Shown here: piece by piece, positions 17,594 through 26,556 of the stretch | Layout of the letters: every line of letters begins with the position of its first letter | How positions within the stretch are numbered: the stretch's first letter is position 1 | From: Candidatus Brocadia pituitae | Lineage (GTDB): Bacteria > Planctomycetota > Brocadiia > Brocadiales > Brocadiaceae | DNA length: 64,000 nucleotides | Assembly (NCBI GenBank): GCA_017347445.1 | Contig: AP021856.1 | Coordinates: forward strand, 248,001-312,000 | Direction: 5' to 3' | Notes under the pieces: model-generated | What the model was told of the DNA's origin: nothing | The model's database searches: none | Seen by the model: only the letters and a program-made list of their open reading frames with translations | Program-made: the position numbers and the translations under genes

Positions 17594-20209
17594 CTAATTT
17601 ACCCTGCCACAACACTGCTTAAACTTTTTGCCGCTACCGCACGGGCAAGGCTGATTTCTCCCTGTCTTGATGCCAATCTTGAGAGGTTCTGTCTTACGCT
17701 CAGCCGGTTCTTCTGATTCAGCAGGGGTATGCTGGGGAACGCCTGCTGAAACTGGCGGTTCTTGCATCGTTTTTAGTCCGGAAACTTCCTGATGGACATA
17801 ATGATCGGGATGCCATACGTCTTTCCGTTCTGCTTCCTTGCCCAATTGCAATTTAAAGATAAGATCGGTTACTTCGTCCCGAATTGACAGATTCATATTC
17901 TCAAACATAGCCAAGGCATCCCTTTTATATTCTATTCTCGGGTCAACCTGAGCATATCCGCGAAGACCAATGCCCGATCTCAGATGATCCATAGCATAGA
18001 GATGATCTTTCCATTTCGTGTCGATTTTTTCCAGCAAGAGGATTTGAGCGATCTTTTCCATCTCTTCTTTGCCAATAGTATCTTCCTTTGCCTTGTACGC
18101 CTCTTCGGCCTTCTGTATCAAAAAATCTTCTGTATTTTCGCGCGTCTTTTCTTCAACCTCATTCAGATCAAGGGACAAACCATATTTTTGTCTGAACCAG
18201 TCCGCAAGATCAAAGGGATCCTCTTCCTTTCCGTTCTTTGTGTCGTATGCAAAAGCGGTTATCTCCCTGACACTATCCTCCATCATCCGGAAAATGTAAT
18301 CAGAGATATTTTTGCCTTCCAGGACGTCCTGCCGCAAAGAATAAATCGTTTTTCTCTGCTGGTCCATGACCTCATCATATTCGAGCAGATGTTTCCGTAT
18401 TTCAAAATTATGCTCCTCTACCTTTTTCTGCGCCCTCTCAATCGACCGGGTAACCATCGAGTGCTCAATCGCCATACCTTCTTCCATCCCGAAGGTTTTC
18501 AAGAGTGAACTAACACGTTCAGAGGCAAAAATACGCATCAAATCGTCCTGCAGCGATACATAGAAGCGGGAAGAACCCGGATCTCCCTGACGACCGGCAC
18601 GCCCGCGGAGCTGATTATCAATGCGCCGCGCTTCATGCCTTTCGGAGCCGATAATATGAAGGCCTCCGAGGGCAGCAATGCCCTCACCCAACACAATGTC
18701 AGTGCCTCTTCCGGCCATGTTCGTCGCAATGGTAACATTCCCACGCTGGCCTGCTTTTGCAACAATGTGCGCCTCCCGTTCATGCTGCTTGGCATTCAAT
18801 ACCTCATGCTCAATCCCTTCCCGGATAAGTTTTTCACTCAGCAGTTCTGACTTTTCAATCGAAACCGTTCCAACGAGCGTCGGTCTGCCGGTTTTATGAA
18901 CCTCTACAATCTCCTTAATAATAGCATCGAATTTTTCCTTTTCCGTCCGATAAACCCGGTCCGGAAAATTGGTACGGCTCATGGGCTTGTTTGTGGGAAT
19001 CATTACCACTTCCAGTTTGTAGATTTTATCAAACTCTGCAGCCTCCGTCATTGCTGTTCCTGTCATTCCCGCAAGTTTTTTATACAGCCGAAAGAAATTT
19101 TGAAGCGTAATCGTGGCAAGGGTCTGATTTTCTTCCTTGATGCGCTGATGCTCCTTCGCTTGTACGGCCTGATGCAGACCATCACTCCACACACGGCCTT
19201 CCATCAGTCTCCCGGTAAATTCATCAACAATAATCACCTCACCACCCTTGACAATATAATCTCTATCATTTTTAAACAGATGGTGGGCGCGCAACGACTG
19301 TTCTATGTAATGGGGCCACTCCATATTTCTGTCGGTATAGATACTGTCAACATTCAGCAATTTCTCTACTTCTTCTATGCCCTCCTCGGTAAGATGGGCC
19401 ATCCGTTCCTTTTCTTTTATCTCAAAGTGCTTTCCGGCTTTTAAACGCCTGGAGGCTTTATCGGCTAAATAATATTTTTCGGTAGACTCTTCCGCCGGAC
19501 CAGAGATGATTAGGGGGGTGCGCGCCTCATCAATCAGGATGCTGTCAACCTCATCGACAATGGCATAATTCAGGCCGCGGCTAATCTGTACCTGTTCTTC
19601 CGTCCTTATCCTCATATTGTCACGGAGATAATCAAAACCGAATTCGTTATTCGTTCCATAGGTAATATCGCATAAATAAGCAGACTTCTTATCATCGTAT
19701 GCCTGATTTGATTGAATGGCTCCTGCGCTTAGTCCTAAAAATTCATATAAGGGAGTCATCCAATCCCTGTCTCGTTTTGCCAAATAATCATTGACGGTAA
19801 CCACATGCACACCCTTCCCGGTCAAAGCATTTAAGTAAGCCGGCAGGGTAGCTACCAGGGTTTTCCCCTCGCCCGTTGCCATTTCGGCAATCTTTCCCTG
19901 ATGCAAGACCATGCCACCAATGAGTTGAACATCAAAGTGCCGCATCGTGCGATTGGGACTATCGGGATTGGGGGCAGGAAGCACCCGCCTGCTTGCCTCC
20001 CGCACCGTGGCGAATGCCTCCGGAAGGATATTGTCAATGTCCTCACCGCAGGACAACCGTTCTTTAAACGCATCGGTTTTCTGGCGGAGTTCAGCGTCCG
20101 TTAATGACTTCATTGCAGGCTCAAGAGAATTGATATATTCTACTATGGGTATTATCTTCTTGACTATCCTCTCGTTGGATGTTCCAAATATTTTCGCTAG
20201 AAAGCTCAT
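17594..20209 (-). CDS. secA: Protein translocase ATPase SecA
   Basis: 871-residue motor that pushes preproteins through SecYEG. The Walker A motif is MATGEGKTLVA near residue 100, with the DEVDSILIDEARTPLIISG DEAD-type motif downstream. NMAGRGTDIVLG lies in the second nucleotide-binding fold. The C-terminal SEC-C zinc motif CPCGSGKKFKQCCG is intact, so the gene is full length. A linker region before it is rich in Pro and Glu. It lies between fhs (upstream) and waaA in the same direction, after a terminator, so it probably has its own promoter. Confidence 0.97.
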   Translation of the reverse strand: MSFLAKIFGTSNERIVKKIIPIVEYINSLEPAMKSLTDAELRQKTDAFKERLSCGEDIDNILPEAFATVREASRRVLPAPNPDSPNRTMRHFDVQLIGGMVLHQGKIAEMATGEGKTLVATLPAYLNALTGKGVHVVTVNDYLAKRDRDWMTPLYEFLGLSAGAIQSNQAYDDKKSAYLCDITYGTNNEFGFDYLRDNMRIRTEEQVQISRGLNYAIVDEVDSILIDEARTPLIISGPAEESTEKYYLADKASRRLKAGKHFEIKEKERMAHLTEEGIEEVEKLLNVDSIYTDRNMEWPHYIEQSLRAHHLFKNDRDYIVKGGEVIIVDEFTGRLMEGRVWSDGLHQAVQAKEHQRIKEENQTLATITLQNFFRLYKKLAGMTGTAMTEAAEFDKIYKLEVVMIPTNKPMSRTNFPDRVYRTEKEKFDAIIKEIVEVHKTGRPTLVGTVSIEKSELLSEKLIREGIEHEVLNAKQHEREAHIVAKAGQRGNVTIATNMAGRGTDIVLGEGIAALGGLHIIGSERHEARRIDNQLRGRAGRQGDPGSSRFYVSLQDDLMRIFASERVSSLLKTFGMEEGMAIEHSMVTRSIERAQKKVEEHNFEIRKHLLEYDEVMDQQRKTIYSLRQDVLEGKNISDYIFRMMEDSVREITAFAYDTKNGKEEDPFDLADWFRQKYGLSLDLNEVEEKTRENTEDFLIQKAEEAYKAKEDTIGKEEMEKIAQILLLEKIDTKWKDHLYAMDHLRSGIGLRGYAQVDPRIEYKRDALAMFENMNLSIRDEVTDLIFKLQLGKEAERKDVWHPDHYVHQEVSGLKTMQEPPVSAGVPQHTPAESEEPAERKTEPLKIGIKTGRNQPCPCGSGKKFKQCCGRVN

Positions 20210-20407
20210 AGGTAATTATGCCTTTTGTGCGTCTTTAATTTATAGAAAATGGAGTAATTTTTGTACCCGTTGCGATACACCAAATCACCTCCCAGGGTTT
20301 TTATATAGATATTACAGAAAATTTCCAAAGCCAAAAAATGTGAAAAATACGTTGCTATTTTAAGCAAATAACGACATCCATGTCAAGGTTATGTTTGGGA
20401 ACAAGAT

Positions 20408-20449
20408 GAAAAAAGAAGGCTGTTGAGCTATTTTTTGTTCAACAGCCTT
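20408..20449 (-). terminator. Rho-independent terminator after fhs
   Basis: In the minus-strand transcript AAGGCTGTTGA pairs with TCAACAGCCTT (20416-20449), an 11-pair stem. It is followed by CTTTTTTC (20408-20415). It lies about 50 bases after the fhs stop codon and separates fhs from secA. Confidence 0.85.
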
Positions 20450-20500
20450 CCCTGAACGACAGTTTCTGTGCTTACCGGCTACAAGTGTTTTGATCCTGGA

Positions 20501-22264
20501 CTAGAATACCCCCTTTACCTTTCCCGTATTCACATCAACATCCACACGCCGGAATGCAGGATCAGAGCTTGTTCCCGGCATGAGCTTGATATCTCCTGCC
20601 ATGGGCACAACAAATCCAGCTCCCTTGAAAACAAGGATGTCACGGATACGTAATCTCCACCCCTTCGGTGCACCTTTTAATTGTGGGTTGTCGGTAATGG
20701 AGAGGTGGGTTTTCACCATGCACGTCCCCAGTTTTGATATGTCCGGATCGTTTTCCAATGCCTTAACCTTTGTCAAAGCATCGGGAGTAAAATCAACTCC
20801 ATCCGCTCCATACACCTGCTCCGCAATCATCTCAATACGTGTCCTCAAAGGAACGTTTAATTCATAGAGAAATTTAAAATTATTCGGTTGATTGCAAGCA
20901 TCAACTACCGCATCAGCCAGTTCCAATGCGCCTTCGCCGCCTTTAAGCCAGTGCTGAGACAGGGCGACCCGGGCGCCGGCTTTTTCAGCCAGCTTGCGGA
21001 CTGCTTTCACTTCCGCGTCGGTATCCGTATAGAAGTGATTAATGCAAACGACCGGATTGATGCCAGCCTTCTTTACGGTATTAATATGGTGGATAAGATT
21101 TTCTACCCCTTTTTCTACCCAGCCGACGTTTTCTTCTTTATAGCATGGATCCAAAGGACGCCCTGGCACTGGAACGGGGGCTCCGCCATGGCACTTCAGC
21201 GCGCGGATCGTGGCAACAACTACGGCCGCATTGGCGCGATGCCCTGAGTAACGGCACTTTAAGTTCCAGAACTTTTCAAATCCGATATCTGCCCCGAATC
21301 CTGATTCAGTAACAACATAGTCGCCCAGTTTTAAGGCAATTCTATCTGCAATAATCGATGATTGACCAATAGCAATATTGGCAAAAGGTCCTGCATGAAC
21401 GAATACCGGCTGCCCTTCGATGGTTTGCATCAGGTTCGGATTAATAGCCTCCACCATCCAGGCGGTCATGGCGCCGGCAACTTCAAGGTCGGTCGTTGTT
21501 ATTGGCTTACCTTTTTTATCGTAAGCAACAACCATCCTGCCGATCCGTTCTCTCATATCCTTTAAATCTTTTGCTACCGAGAGGATTGCCATGATCTCAG
21601 AAGATACGGCTATGGCGAAGCCGGACTCCATCATAAAACCATCCATCCTGCCCCCGATGCCGACAATGATTTTTCTGAGCGCCTGGGCACAAAAGTCGAT
21701 AATCCACTTAATTTCTATCCGGTCTGTATCAATGTCGAGACGTTTTAAATTACTTTTTGCAAGCCTTTCATCGTCGTAATTAAATTCATGCTGTATCCTG
21801 GAGGTAAGTGCAACCATGGCAAGATTATGGGCATTCATAATAGCATTGATGTCCCCTGTCAGTCCAAGAGAGAAAGGGGTTAAGGGAATGCACTGGGAAA
21901 GCCCACCGCCCGCAGCAGACCCTTTAATGTTCATCGTTGGCCCCCCTGATGGCTGACGGATCGTACCGATAACCTTTTTCCCCCGTTTCCCCAATCCCTG
22001 AACTAATCCAACGGTTGTCGTTGATTTTCCCTCACCAAGGGGAGTTGGCGTTATCGCAGTCACATCAATAAACTTTCCATCCGACTTCTTCTCTACCCGC
22101 TGTAAAACCTTGCTGAAATCGACCTTTGCCACATAGTGTCCATGGGGCAGGAGTTCTTCTTTCTGGAGTCCTAATTGTTCGGCCAACTGATACACCGTCT
22201 TCATTCTTGATTCAGAATCTTCTGCTATTTCCCAATCTGCATGCTTGGTGGGATCCAATGCCAT
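20501..22264 (-). CDS. fhs: Formate-tetrahydrofolate ligase
   Basis: 587-residue enzyme that makes 10-formyl-tetrahydrofolate from formate and ATP, the entry step of the methyl branch of the Wood-Ljungdahl pathway. The nucleotide-binding loop TPLGEGKST is at residues 74-82, followed by the family blocks [26 protein letters not shown] and [11 protein letters not shown]-like [17 protein letters not shown]. It is somewhat longer than the usual 555-560 residues, mainly at the N-terminus. A GGGAGG ribosome site fixes the start. It has its own promoter and terminator. Confidence 0.97.
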   Translation of the reverse strand: MALDPTKHADWEIAEDSESRMKTVYQLAEQLGLQKEELLPHGHYVAKVDFSKVLQRVEKKSDGKFIDVTAITPTPLGEGKSTTTVGLVQGLGKRGKKVIGTIRQPSGGPTMNIKGSAAGGGLSQCIPLTPFSLGLTGDINAIMNAHNLAMVALTSRIQHEFNYDDERLAKSNLKRLDIDTDRIEIKWIIDFCAQALRKIIVGIGGRMDGFMMESGFAIAVSSEIMAILSVAKDLKDMRERIGRMVVAYDKKGKPITTTDLEVAGAMTAWMVEAINPNLMQTIEGQPVFVHAGPFANIAIGQSSIIADRIALKLGDYVVTESGFGADIGFEKFWNLKCRYSGHRANAAVVVATIRALKCHGGAPVPVPGRPLDPCYKEENVGWVEKGVENLIHHINTVKKAGINPVVCINHFYTDTDAEVKAVRKLAEKAGARVALSQHWLKGGEGALELADAVVDACNQPNNFKFLYELNVPLRTRIEMIAEQVYGADGVDFTPDALTKVKALENDPDISKLGTCMVKTHLSITDNPQLKGAPKGWRLRIRDILVFKGAGFVVPMAGDIKLMPGTSSDPAFRRVDVDVNTGKVKGVF

Positions 22265-22381
22265 ATTTTTGCCTCCCAGAATTAAGATTATTATAAATTA
22301 AGATACAAATTCATCAATATTACCGTTGTCAGATATTAAAAAGCATATATATTAATTAGACCGGCACTAGAGAATTTTGCG

Positions 22382-22409
22382 ATTATACCCGCAAAACTTT
22401 CAAGGTCAA
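22382..22409 (-). promoter_or_regulatory. Promoter of fhs with overlapping palindrome
   Basis: On the minus strand TTGACC (22404-22409) and TATAAT (22382-22387) are 16 bases apart, about 120 bases upstream of fhs. The -10 box is embedded in the inverted repeat TTTTGCG...CGCAAAA, which could be an operator. Pattern-based. Confidence 0.6.
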
Positions 22410-22902
22410 GAAAAATGATTCTGAAATATCAAGATTTTTGCAAATATATTTAAAATTTTTATTGACAAGGGCTTTTAGAAATATACAATGTTCAGTCAAA
22501 TGAGGCGGACAGGCTAGCAAGTGCCTGATAACAGCCATCTTGCTGTTAGATTTCAGACACCATAATGCTGCGATAGTATAGTATTGTGTTTAAATATGTA
22601 AGGTATAATTTTCCACACTTGTATCTTCAACCTTGAGTTTTTTGTCTAGTAACTCATCACAATAGCATTGGTTAGAACTTTTTATATCTTTTCCATTTCA
22701 GTGAGAATAAATATTTCATTTACAGCACACTTATTTTAGGTATTATTTTTGCCTATTTTTATCTCCGTTGCGTGAGAAAGGAGGGCTGAAAAACATCTCT
22801 AAATGATATGGTTTGTTGACGCTGTTCCTTATTATTCCCTGGAAAGCTCGTGAATTTAATTAGGTAGGTCCTTTTATGATTGAGAAAAGGAGGTAGTTTT
22901 TG
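22410..22902. other. Non-coding leader region of the outer-membrane barrel gene
   Basis: No gene is recognisable in this stretch. It begins with the plus-strand promoter at 22462-22489, so the transcript of the downstream gene would carry about 400 untranslated bases. Small hairpins are present (CAGGC/GCCTG near 22513, AACAGC/GCTGTT near 22533). It ends with the AAAAGGAGG ribosome site. No known riboswitch could be matched by eye. Confidence 0.4.
22462..22489 (+). promoter_or_regulatory. Sigma-70 type promoter
   Basis: TTGACA (22462-22467) and TACAAT (22484-22489) are separated by 16 bases on the plus strand. This is the best candidate for the barrel gene at 22903, leaving an unusually long leader. 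Confidence 0.6.
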
Positions 22903-24162
22903 ATGAAAAAGATATACCATTGGGGGTTGGCGGGGATCATATGCAGCGCCATGGCCGGTTTTACTGCGCCGATTTTTGCTGCAGAAGAAACTGTACCACC
23001 TGTATTAACCTCGGAAGACGAAGCAAAGATAGGCGCTTTCTTCGAAAAGGAAGAAGATGTAGGCAAGATGTTCAATTTCTTCAAGAGTGTAGAAGTAAGT
23101 GGATTTATTGATACGTATTATAGTTATAACTTCTCAAAGCCTGATGACCAGCGGGGATCTGCCGGAGGATTTACCCGGGACGCTGCACAGGGAGACTGGA
23201 TAGATGTGAGGGCATTCGACAGGGAAAACAATTCTTTTACCTTAGATAATATTGAAATCTCGGTCTTTAAGCCATCAACAGAAGAGGATCCGATCGGATT
23301 TGGCTTTACGACAAACTATGGTGAGATTGCCCAGCGGATAACTTTCGTACCGAGCGATGGCAGGGTAGACGATGATGATTTTACGGTAAGCCAGGGGTTT
23401 GTAACATACAAAGCACCTGTGGGAAAGGGTCTGGATTTTAAATTCGGCAAATTCGCCACGTGGATCGGCGCAGAACTTTGGGAAAGCGTAGACAATCCCA
23501 ACTTTTCCCGCTCACTCCTCTATCAAAATGCAATCCCATTTACGAACACCGGTCTGGCGGTGAGTTATCCCCTCCTGGATCAGTTAACGACCACCTTTTA
23601 TCTGGTAAACGGATGGGATACCTTTGTAGATAATAATGACAGCAAAACATTAGGATATCAGTTTAACTGGAAGGTAAGCGAAAACACGAGCTTTATTGTA
23701 AATGGCAGTCATGGTGCGGAACAAGATGAAGACATTGTGTCAGACGCCGATGGGAATCTCAGGCATTTCTGGGATCTGATTCTGGCCTTAAAACCCTTCG
23801 AAAAGACGGCATTTAACCTCAACTTTGATTTTGGAACGGAAGAGGATGGCAAAGGGGCAACTGGCGGATTCACACCTGGTTCAGGTAATGGTAAATGGTG
23901 GGGATTCTCCGGTATTGTCAGCCAGGACATCACGGACTATTTTGGATTAGCCTTGAGGGGTGAATATTTCGACGATCATGATGGGGCAAGAATAGGAGTT
24001 TCAGCCCTGCGTCTGTGGGAAATCACCCTTACCGCTAATTTTAAGATCAGGGAAAACCTTCTGGTCAGACCTGAAATCCGTTATGATGAAGGAAGTGAGG
24101 ATATATTCAATGGTCATAATGATCAACTTACTACGGCAATTGACGTAGCGTATCTGTTCTAA
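22903..24162 (+). CDS. Outer-membrane beta-barrel porin-like protein (BBP2 type)
   Basis: 419-residue secreted protein with a clear signal peptide (KK, hydrophobic stretch, cleavage near APIFAAEE). A short acidic, possibly helical segment comes before a long beta-strand-rich region with alternating aromatic residues. It resembles the OmpL-like/BBP2 outer-membrane porin families. The chain ends AYLF; a terminal aromatic residue is the usual barrel-assembly signal. The start at 22903 is chosen by AAAAGGAGG nine bases upstream; a TTG three bases earlier is possible. It is transcribed alone from a promoter with a long leader. The transported substrate is unknown. Confidence 0.8.
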   Translation: MKKIYHWGLAGIICSAMAGFTAPIFAAEETVPPVLTSEDEAKIGAFFEKEEDVGKMFNFFKSVEVSGFIDTYYSYNFSKPDDQRGSAGGFTRDAAQGDWIDVRAFDRENNSFTLDNIEISVFKPSTEEDPIGFGFTTNYGEIAQRITFVPSDGRVDDDDFTVSQGFVTYKAPVGKGLDFKFGKFATWIGAELWESVDNPNFSRSLLYQNAIPFTNTGLAVSYPLLDQLTTTFYLVNGWDTFVDNNDSKTLGYQFNWKVSENTSFIVNGSHGAEQDEDIVSDADGNLRHFWDLILALKPFEKTAFNLNFDFGTEEDGKGATGGFTPGSGNGKWWGFSGIVSQDITDYFGLALRGEYFDDHDGARIGVSALRLWEITLTANFKIRENLLVRPEIRYDEGSEDIFNGHNDQLTTAIDVAYLF

Positions 24163-24220
24163 TTATTGTAATTTCAGCGAAAGTAATTTTGGCATTTTCA
24201 AGGGAAACGCCAAAATGGTA

Positions 24221-24268
24221 TAATCCCCCTATATTGATTACGAAAGTAAGGTATAGGGGGATTTTTAT
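24221..24268 (+). terminator. Terminator hairpin overlapping the next gene's ribosome site
   Basis: AATCCCCCTATA (24223-24234) and TATAGGGGGATT (24252-24263) form a perfect 12-pair stem followed by TTT. It ends the barrel gene transcript. The right arm also contains AGGGGGA, the only ribosome-site candidate for the gene starting at 24273, so the hairpin could hide it in read-through RNA. Confidence 0.65.
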
Positions 24269-24272
24269 TGGT

Positions 24273-26408
24273 ATGAGATTATCGATCAACACCGCCATTC
24301 TCATCTACATATCATTGTTTTCCGCAGTCCTTTCTGTAAATGCCATCAGCGGTAATTTTGTCTATGACGACTTTAAGGTTGTCGTAGAAAATTTCTTTGT
24401 TAAGGAGTGGAGATATCTTCCAAAGGTTTTCACGAAGGATTATTTTTCTCTCTCCGGGGAAATAAGTTACCGCCCCCTCGTTACCCTCTCATACTTTGCT
24501 GATTATGCCATCTGGCATAAAAATCCCCTTGGATTTCACATCACGAACGTCGTTCTGCATACCATGAATAGCGTGTTATTTTATCTTTTCCTCCGTGCCC
24601 TTGTGCCTAACAACAAGATCGTCCTCCTGTCACTTTTGTTTTTTATCACCCACCCTGTTCTCGTAGAGACCGTGAACGCCATTGGCTATCGGGAAGACCT
24701 CCTGTGCGCAACCTTTTTCCTCGTTTCGTTTATTTATTTTATAAAATCTGACACACTTGTTTATCGGAAAAGCAATCAGATAACCCGATTCACCGTTTAT
24801 TACACCATTTCTCTTATCTCTTATCTCTGTGCCCTTTTTTCAAAAGAAATGGCAATAACCCTCCCTCTTCTGTTGATGGTATTTACGGTTTTTTTTCACC
24901 AAAGGCCCTGGTCGTCCCTTACGAAAAGAGGTAAAGGAATTTATACAGGATACCTTGCGATTTCCCTGCTCTACCTCATCATTCGGTTTATAGTATTCAG
25001 CAACCCTGCATTACACTCCGTCTATCAACCAGGCGGCTTTTTGGTCAACATCTTTACGATGATAAAGATTCTGGCATCGTACATCAGACTATCGTTCTTT
25101 CCGCTGCATCTTAATGCAGACTATCTGGTCCCTCTGGTAACACGTCCCTGGGAAGGGTCATTCATTCTTGCCATAACCTTCTTAATCTCAATTTTTATCA
25201 TATTTGCGGTCATATGCAGAACGAGGAATATGCTTGCTGCCTGGATCTCGTGGTTTTTTATCACGCTTTTACCCGTCATGAATATCATTCCGATAGACAA
25301 TATTATGGCAGAGAGGTATCTTTATATCCCAATAATGGGATTTTGTGTGGCAAAAGGAATCCTAATTTACCGGATCACCGACCGCACCCTATCTCCACGC
25401 GCCATCCCGTTTAGACAGATAGTGCAACGGGTCCTGGTTATCCTCATGATTGGGGGATATGGGTTTACGATCATCTGGAAGAATGGGAATTGGAGGGATG
25501 AACTTATGCTGTGGACGAAAACCACCACCGACTCCCCGAACAGCCATCGTGCCCACAGCAATTTAGGAAACGTATACCTGGAAAGAGGCTTTATTGAAAA
25601 CGCTCACAGGGAATACCAGTTTGCAGCAGCGCTCAATCCCAACAATGCATCTATTCACAGCAACCTCGGCAATCTCTATACAAAAGAGGGGCAGATTGAT
25701 AAGGCATTCCAGGAATATCAGACAGCTATTCGCATTAACAGAAATTATGCACAACCTCACAACAATCTCGGAAATATCTATTTCAATCAGGGTGCACCTG
25801 ATAAAGCAAGGATTGAGTATGAAGAGGCCATCAGGATACAGCCTGACTATGCACCGGCCCATAATGGCCTTGGCAATGTTTACAACGACGCTGGTGACCT
25901 CGACCAGGCGATGGAAGAATTTAAACAAGCCCTTGCTTACGACGGCACGTACATTCCTGCCCTGATCAGTTTGGGTGTGAATTATGCAAAAAGAGGACAG
26001 TTAAACGAAGCCGCTGTTGCATTCAAAAAAGCTATAGAATTAGATACCCATCAACCGCAAAGCCATTACAACCTGGGACTTGCCTATGAAAAATTAGGGA
26101 AACATCGTGAGGCAGTTGATGAATATAATGCGGTAATCCGATTAGACCCCAAAAACCTCAATGGCCATTATGCACTTGGAAGTTTGTATCAGAACTTGGG
26201 CTTAACAGATAAAGCTATAGAAGCATTCCGGAAAACGGTTTCCCTGAACCCCAATATGACGCATGGATATAAAAACCTTGTTTTTTTATACCTTAACAAC
26301 AAAAATGACAAGAAAATGGCTAACCATTATCTGAAGAAATTGTTAAAAAAAGACCCTGCACAGGCACAAGAAGAAGATATCAAACAGGCCTTCGAGCGTT
26401 TAAAATGA
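24273..26408 (+). CDS. TMTC-like membrane glycosyltransferase with TPR repeats
   Basis: 711-residue integral membrane protein. The N-terminal 400 residues hold about ten hydrophobic helices with GT-C features, including an early FVYDDFKVV (Asp-Asp pair in the first periplasmic loop) and RPLVTLSYFADYAIWHKNP, as in TMTC/PMT-like O-mannosyltransferases. The C-terminal 300 residues are about eight tetratricopeptide repeats (AHSNLGNVYLERG, PHNNLGNIYFNQG, and so on). This domain order suggests transfer of a lipid-linked sugar to proteins. The start at 24273 is preferred; the frame extends to 24189, inside the upstream terminator. A TATAAT lies at 24220. The sugar and target are unknown. Confidence 0.82.
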   Translation: MRLSINTAILIYISLFSAVLSVNAISGNFVYDDFKVVVENFFVKEWRYLPKVFTKDYFSLSGEISYRPLVTLSYFADYAIWHKNPLGFHITNVVLHTMNSVLFYLFLRALVPNNKIVLLSLLFFITHPVLVETVNAIGYREDLLCATFFLVSFIYFIKSDTLVYRKSNQITRFTVYYTISLISYLCALFSKEMAITLPLLLMVFTVFFHQRPWSSLTKRGKGIYTGYLAISLLYLIIRFIVFSNPALHSVYQPGGFLVNIFTMIKILASYIRLSFFPLHLNADYLVPLVTRPWEGSFILAITFLISIFIIFAVICRTRNMLAAWISWFFITLLPVMNIIPIDNIMAERYLYIPIMGFCVAKGILIYRITDRTLSPRAIPFRQIVQRVLVILMIGGYGFTIIWKNGNWRDELMLWTKTTTDSPNSHRAHSNLGNVYLERGFIENAHREYQFAAALNPNNASIHSNLGNLYTKEGQIDKAFQEYQTAIRINRNYAQPHNNLGNIYFNQGAPDKARIEYEEAIRIQPDYAPAHNGLGNVYNDAGDLDQAMEEFKQALAYDGTYIPALISLGVNYAKRGQLNEAAVAFKKAIELDTHQPQSHYNLGLAYEKLGKHREAVDEYNAVIRLDPKNLNGHYALGSLYQNLGLTDKAIEAFRKTVSLNPNMTHGYKNLVFLYLNNKNDKKMANHYLKKLLKKDPAQAQEEDIKQAFERLK

Positions 26409-26422
26409 AGGGGGAAAGGAAA

Positions 26423-26496
26423 TGGGCCCACAAGGATTCGAACCTTGGACACGCGGATTATGAGTCCGCTGCTCTAACCAGCTGAGCTATGGGCCC
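26423..26496 (-). tRNA. tRNA with CAU anticodon (Met or lysidine-type Ile)
   Basis: 74 bases fold as a cloverleaf: acceptor GGGCCCA/TGGGCCC, anticodon stem GCGGA/TCCGC with loop CTCATAA (anticodon CAU), and T-arm with GGTTCGAATCC. The acceptor stem and anticodon stem resemble tRNA-Ile2, whose C34 is modified to lysidine, more than an elongator tRNA-Met, but identity cannot be settled by eye. CCA is not encoded. Confidence 0.92.
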
Positions 26497-26513
26497 GTGT
26501 GTGATAAGGGCAC

Positions 26514-26541
26514 ATTATAGCAAGACCTTATCCTTTTTCAA
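26514..26541 (-). promoter_or_regulatory. Promoter of the CAU tRNA
   Basis: On the minus strand TTGAAA (26536-26541) and TATAAT (26514-26519) are 16 bases apart, ending 17 bases before the tRNA. Confidence 0.65.
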
Positions 26542-26556
26542 TTTCATTTTTTAAGT

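Noticed and set aside
18896-19444. 182-codon plus-strand frame opposite secA
   Set aside because: secA is full length with all motifs; this frame has no independent support.
22265-22470. Possible tetrahydrofolate or cobalamin riboswitch before fhs
   Set aside because: No characteristic conserved box could be found in the leader, only the promoter and short repeats.
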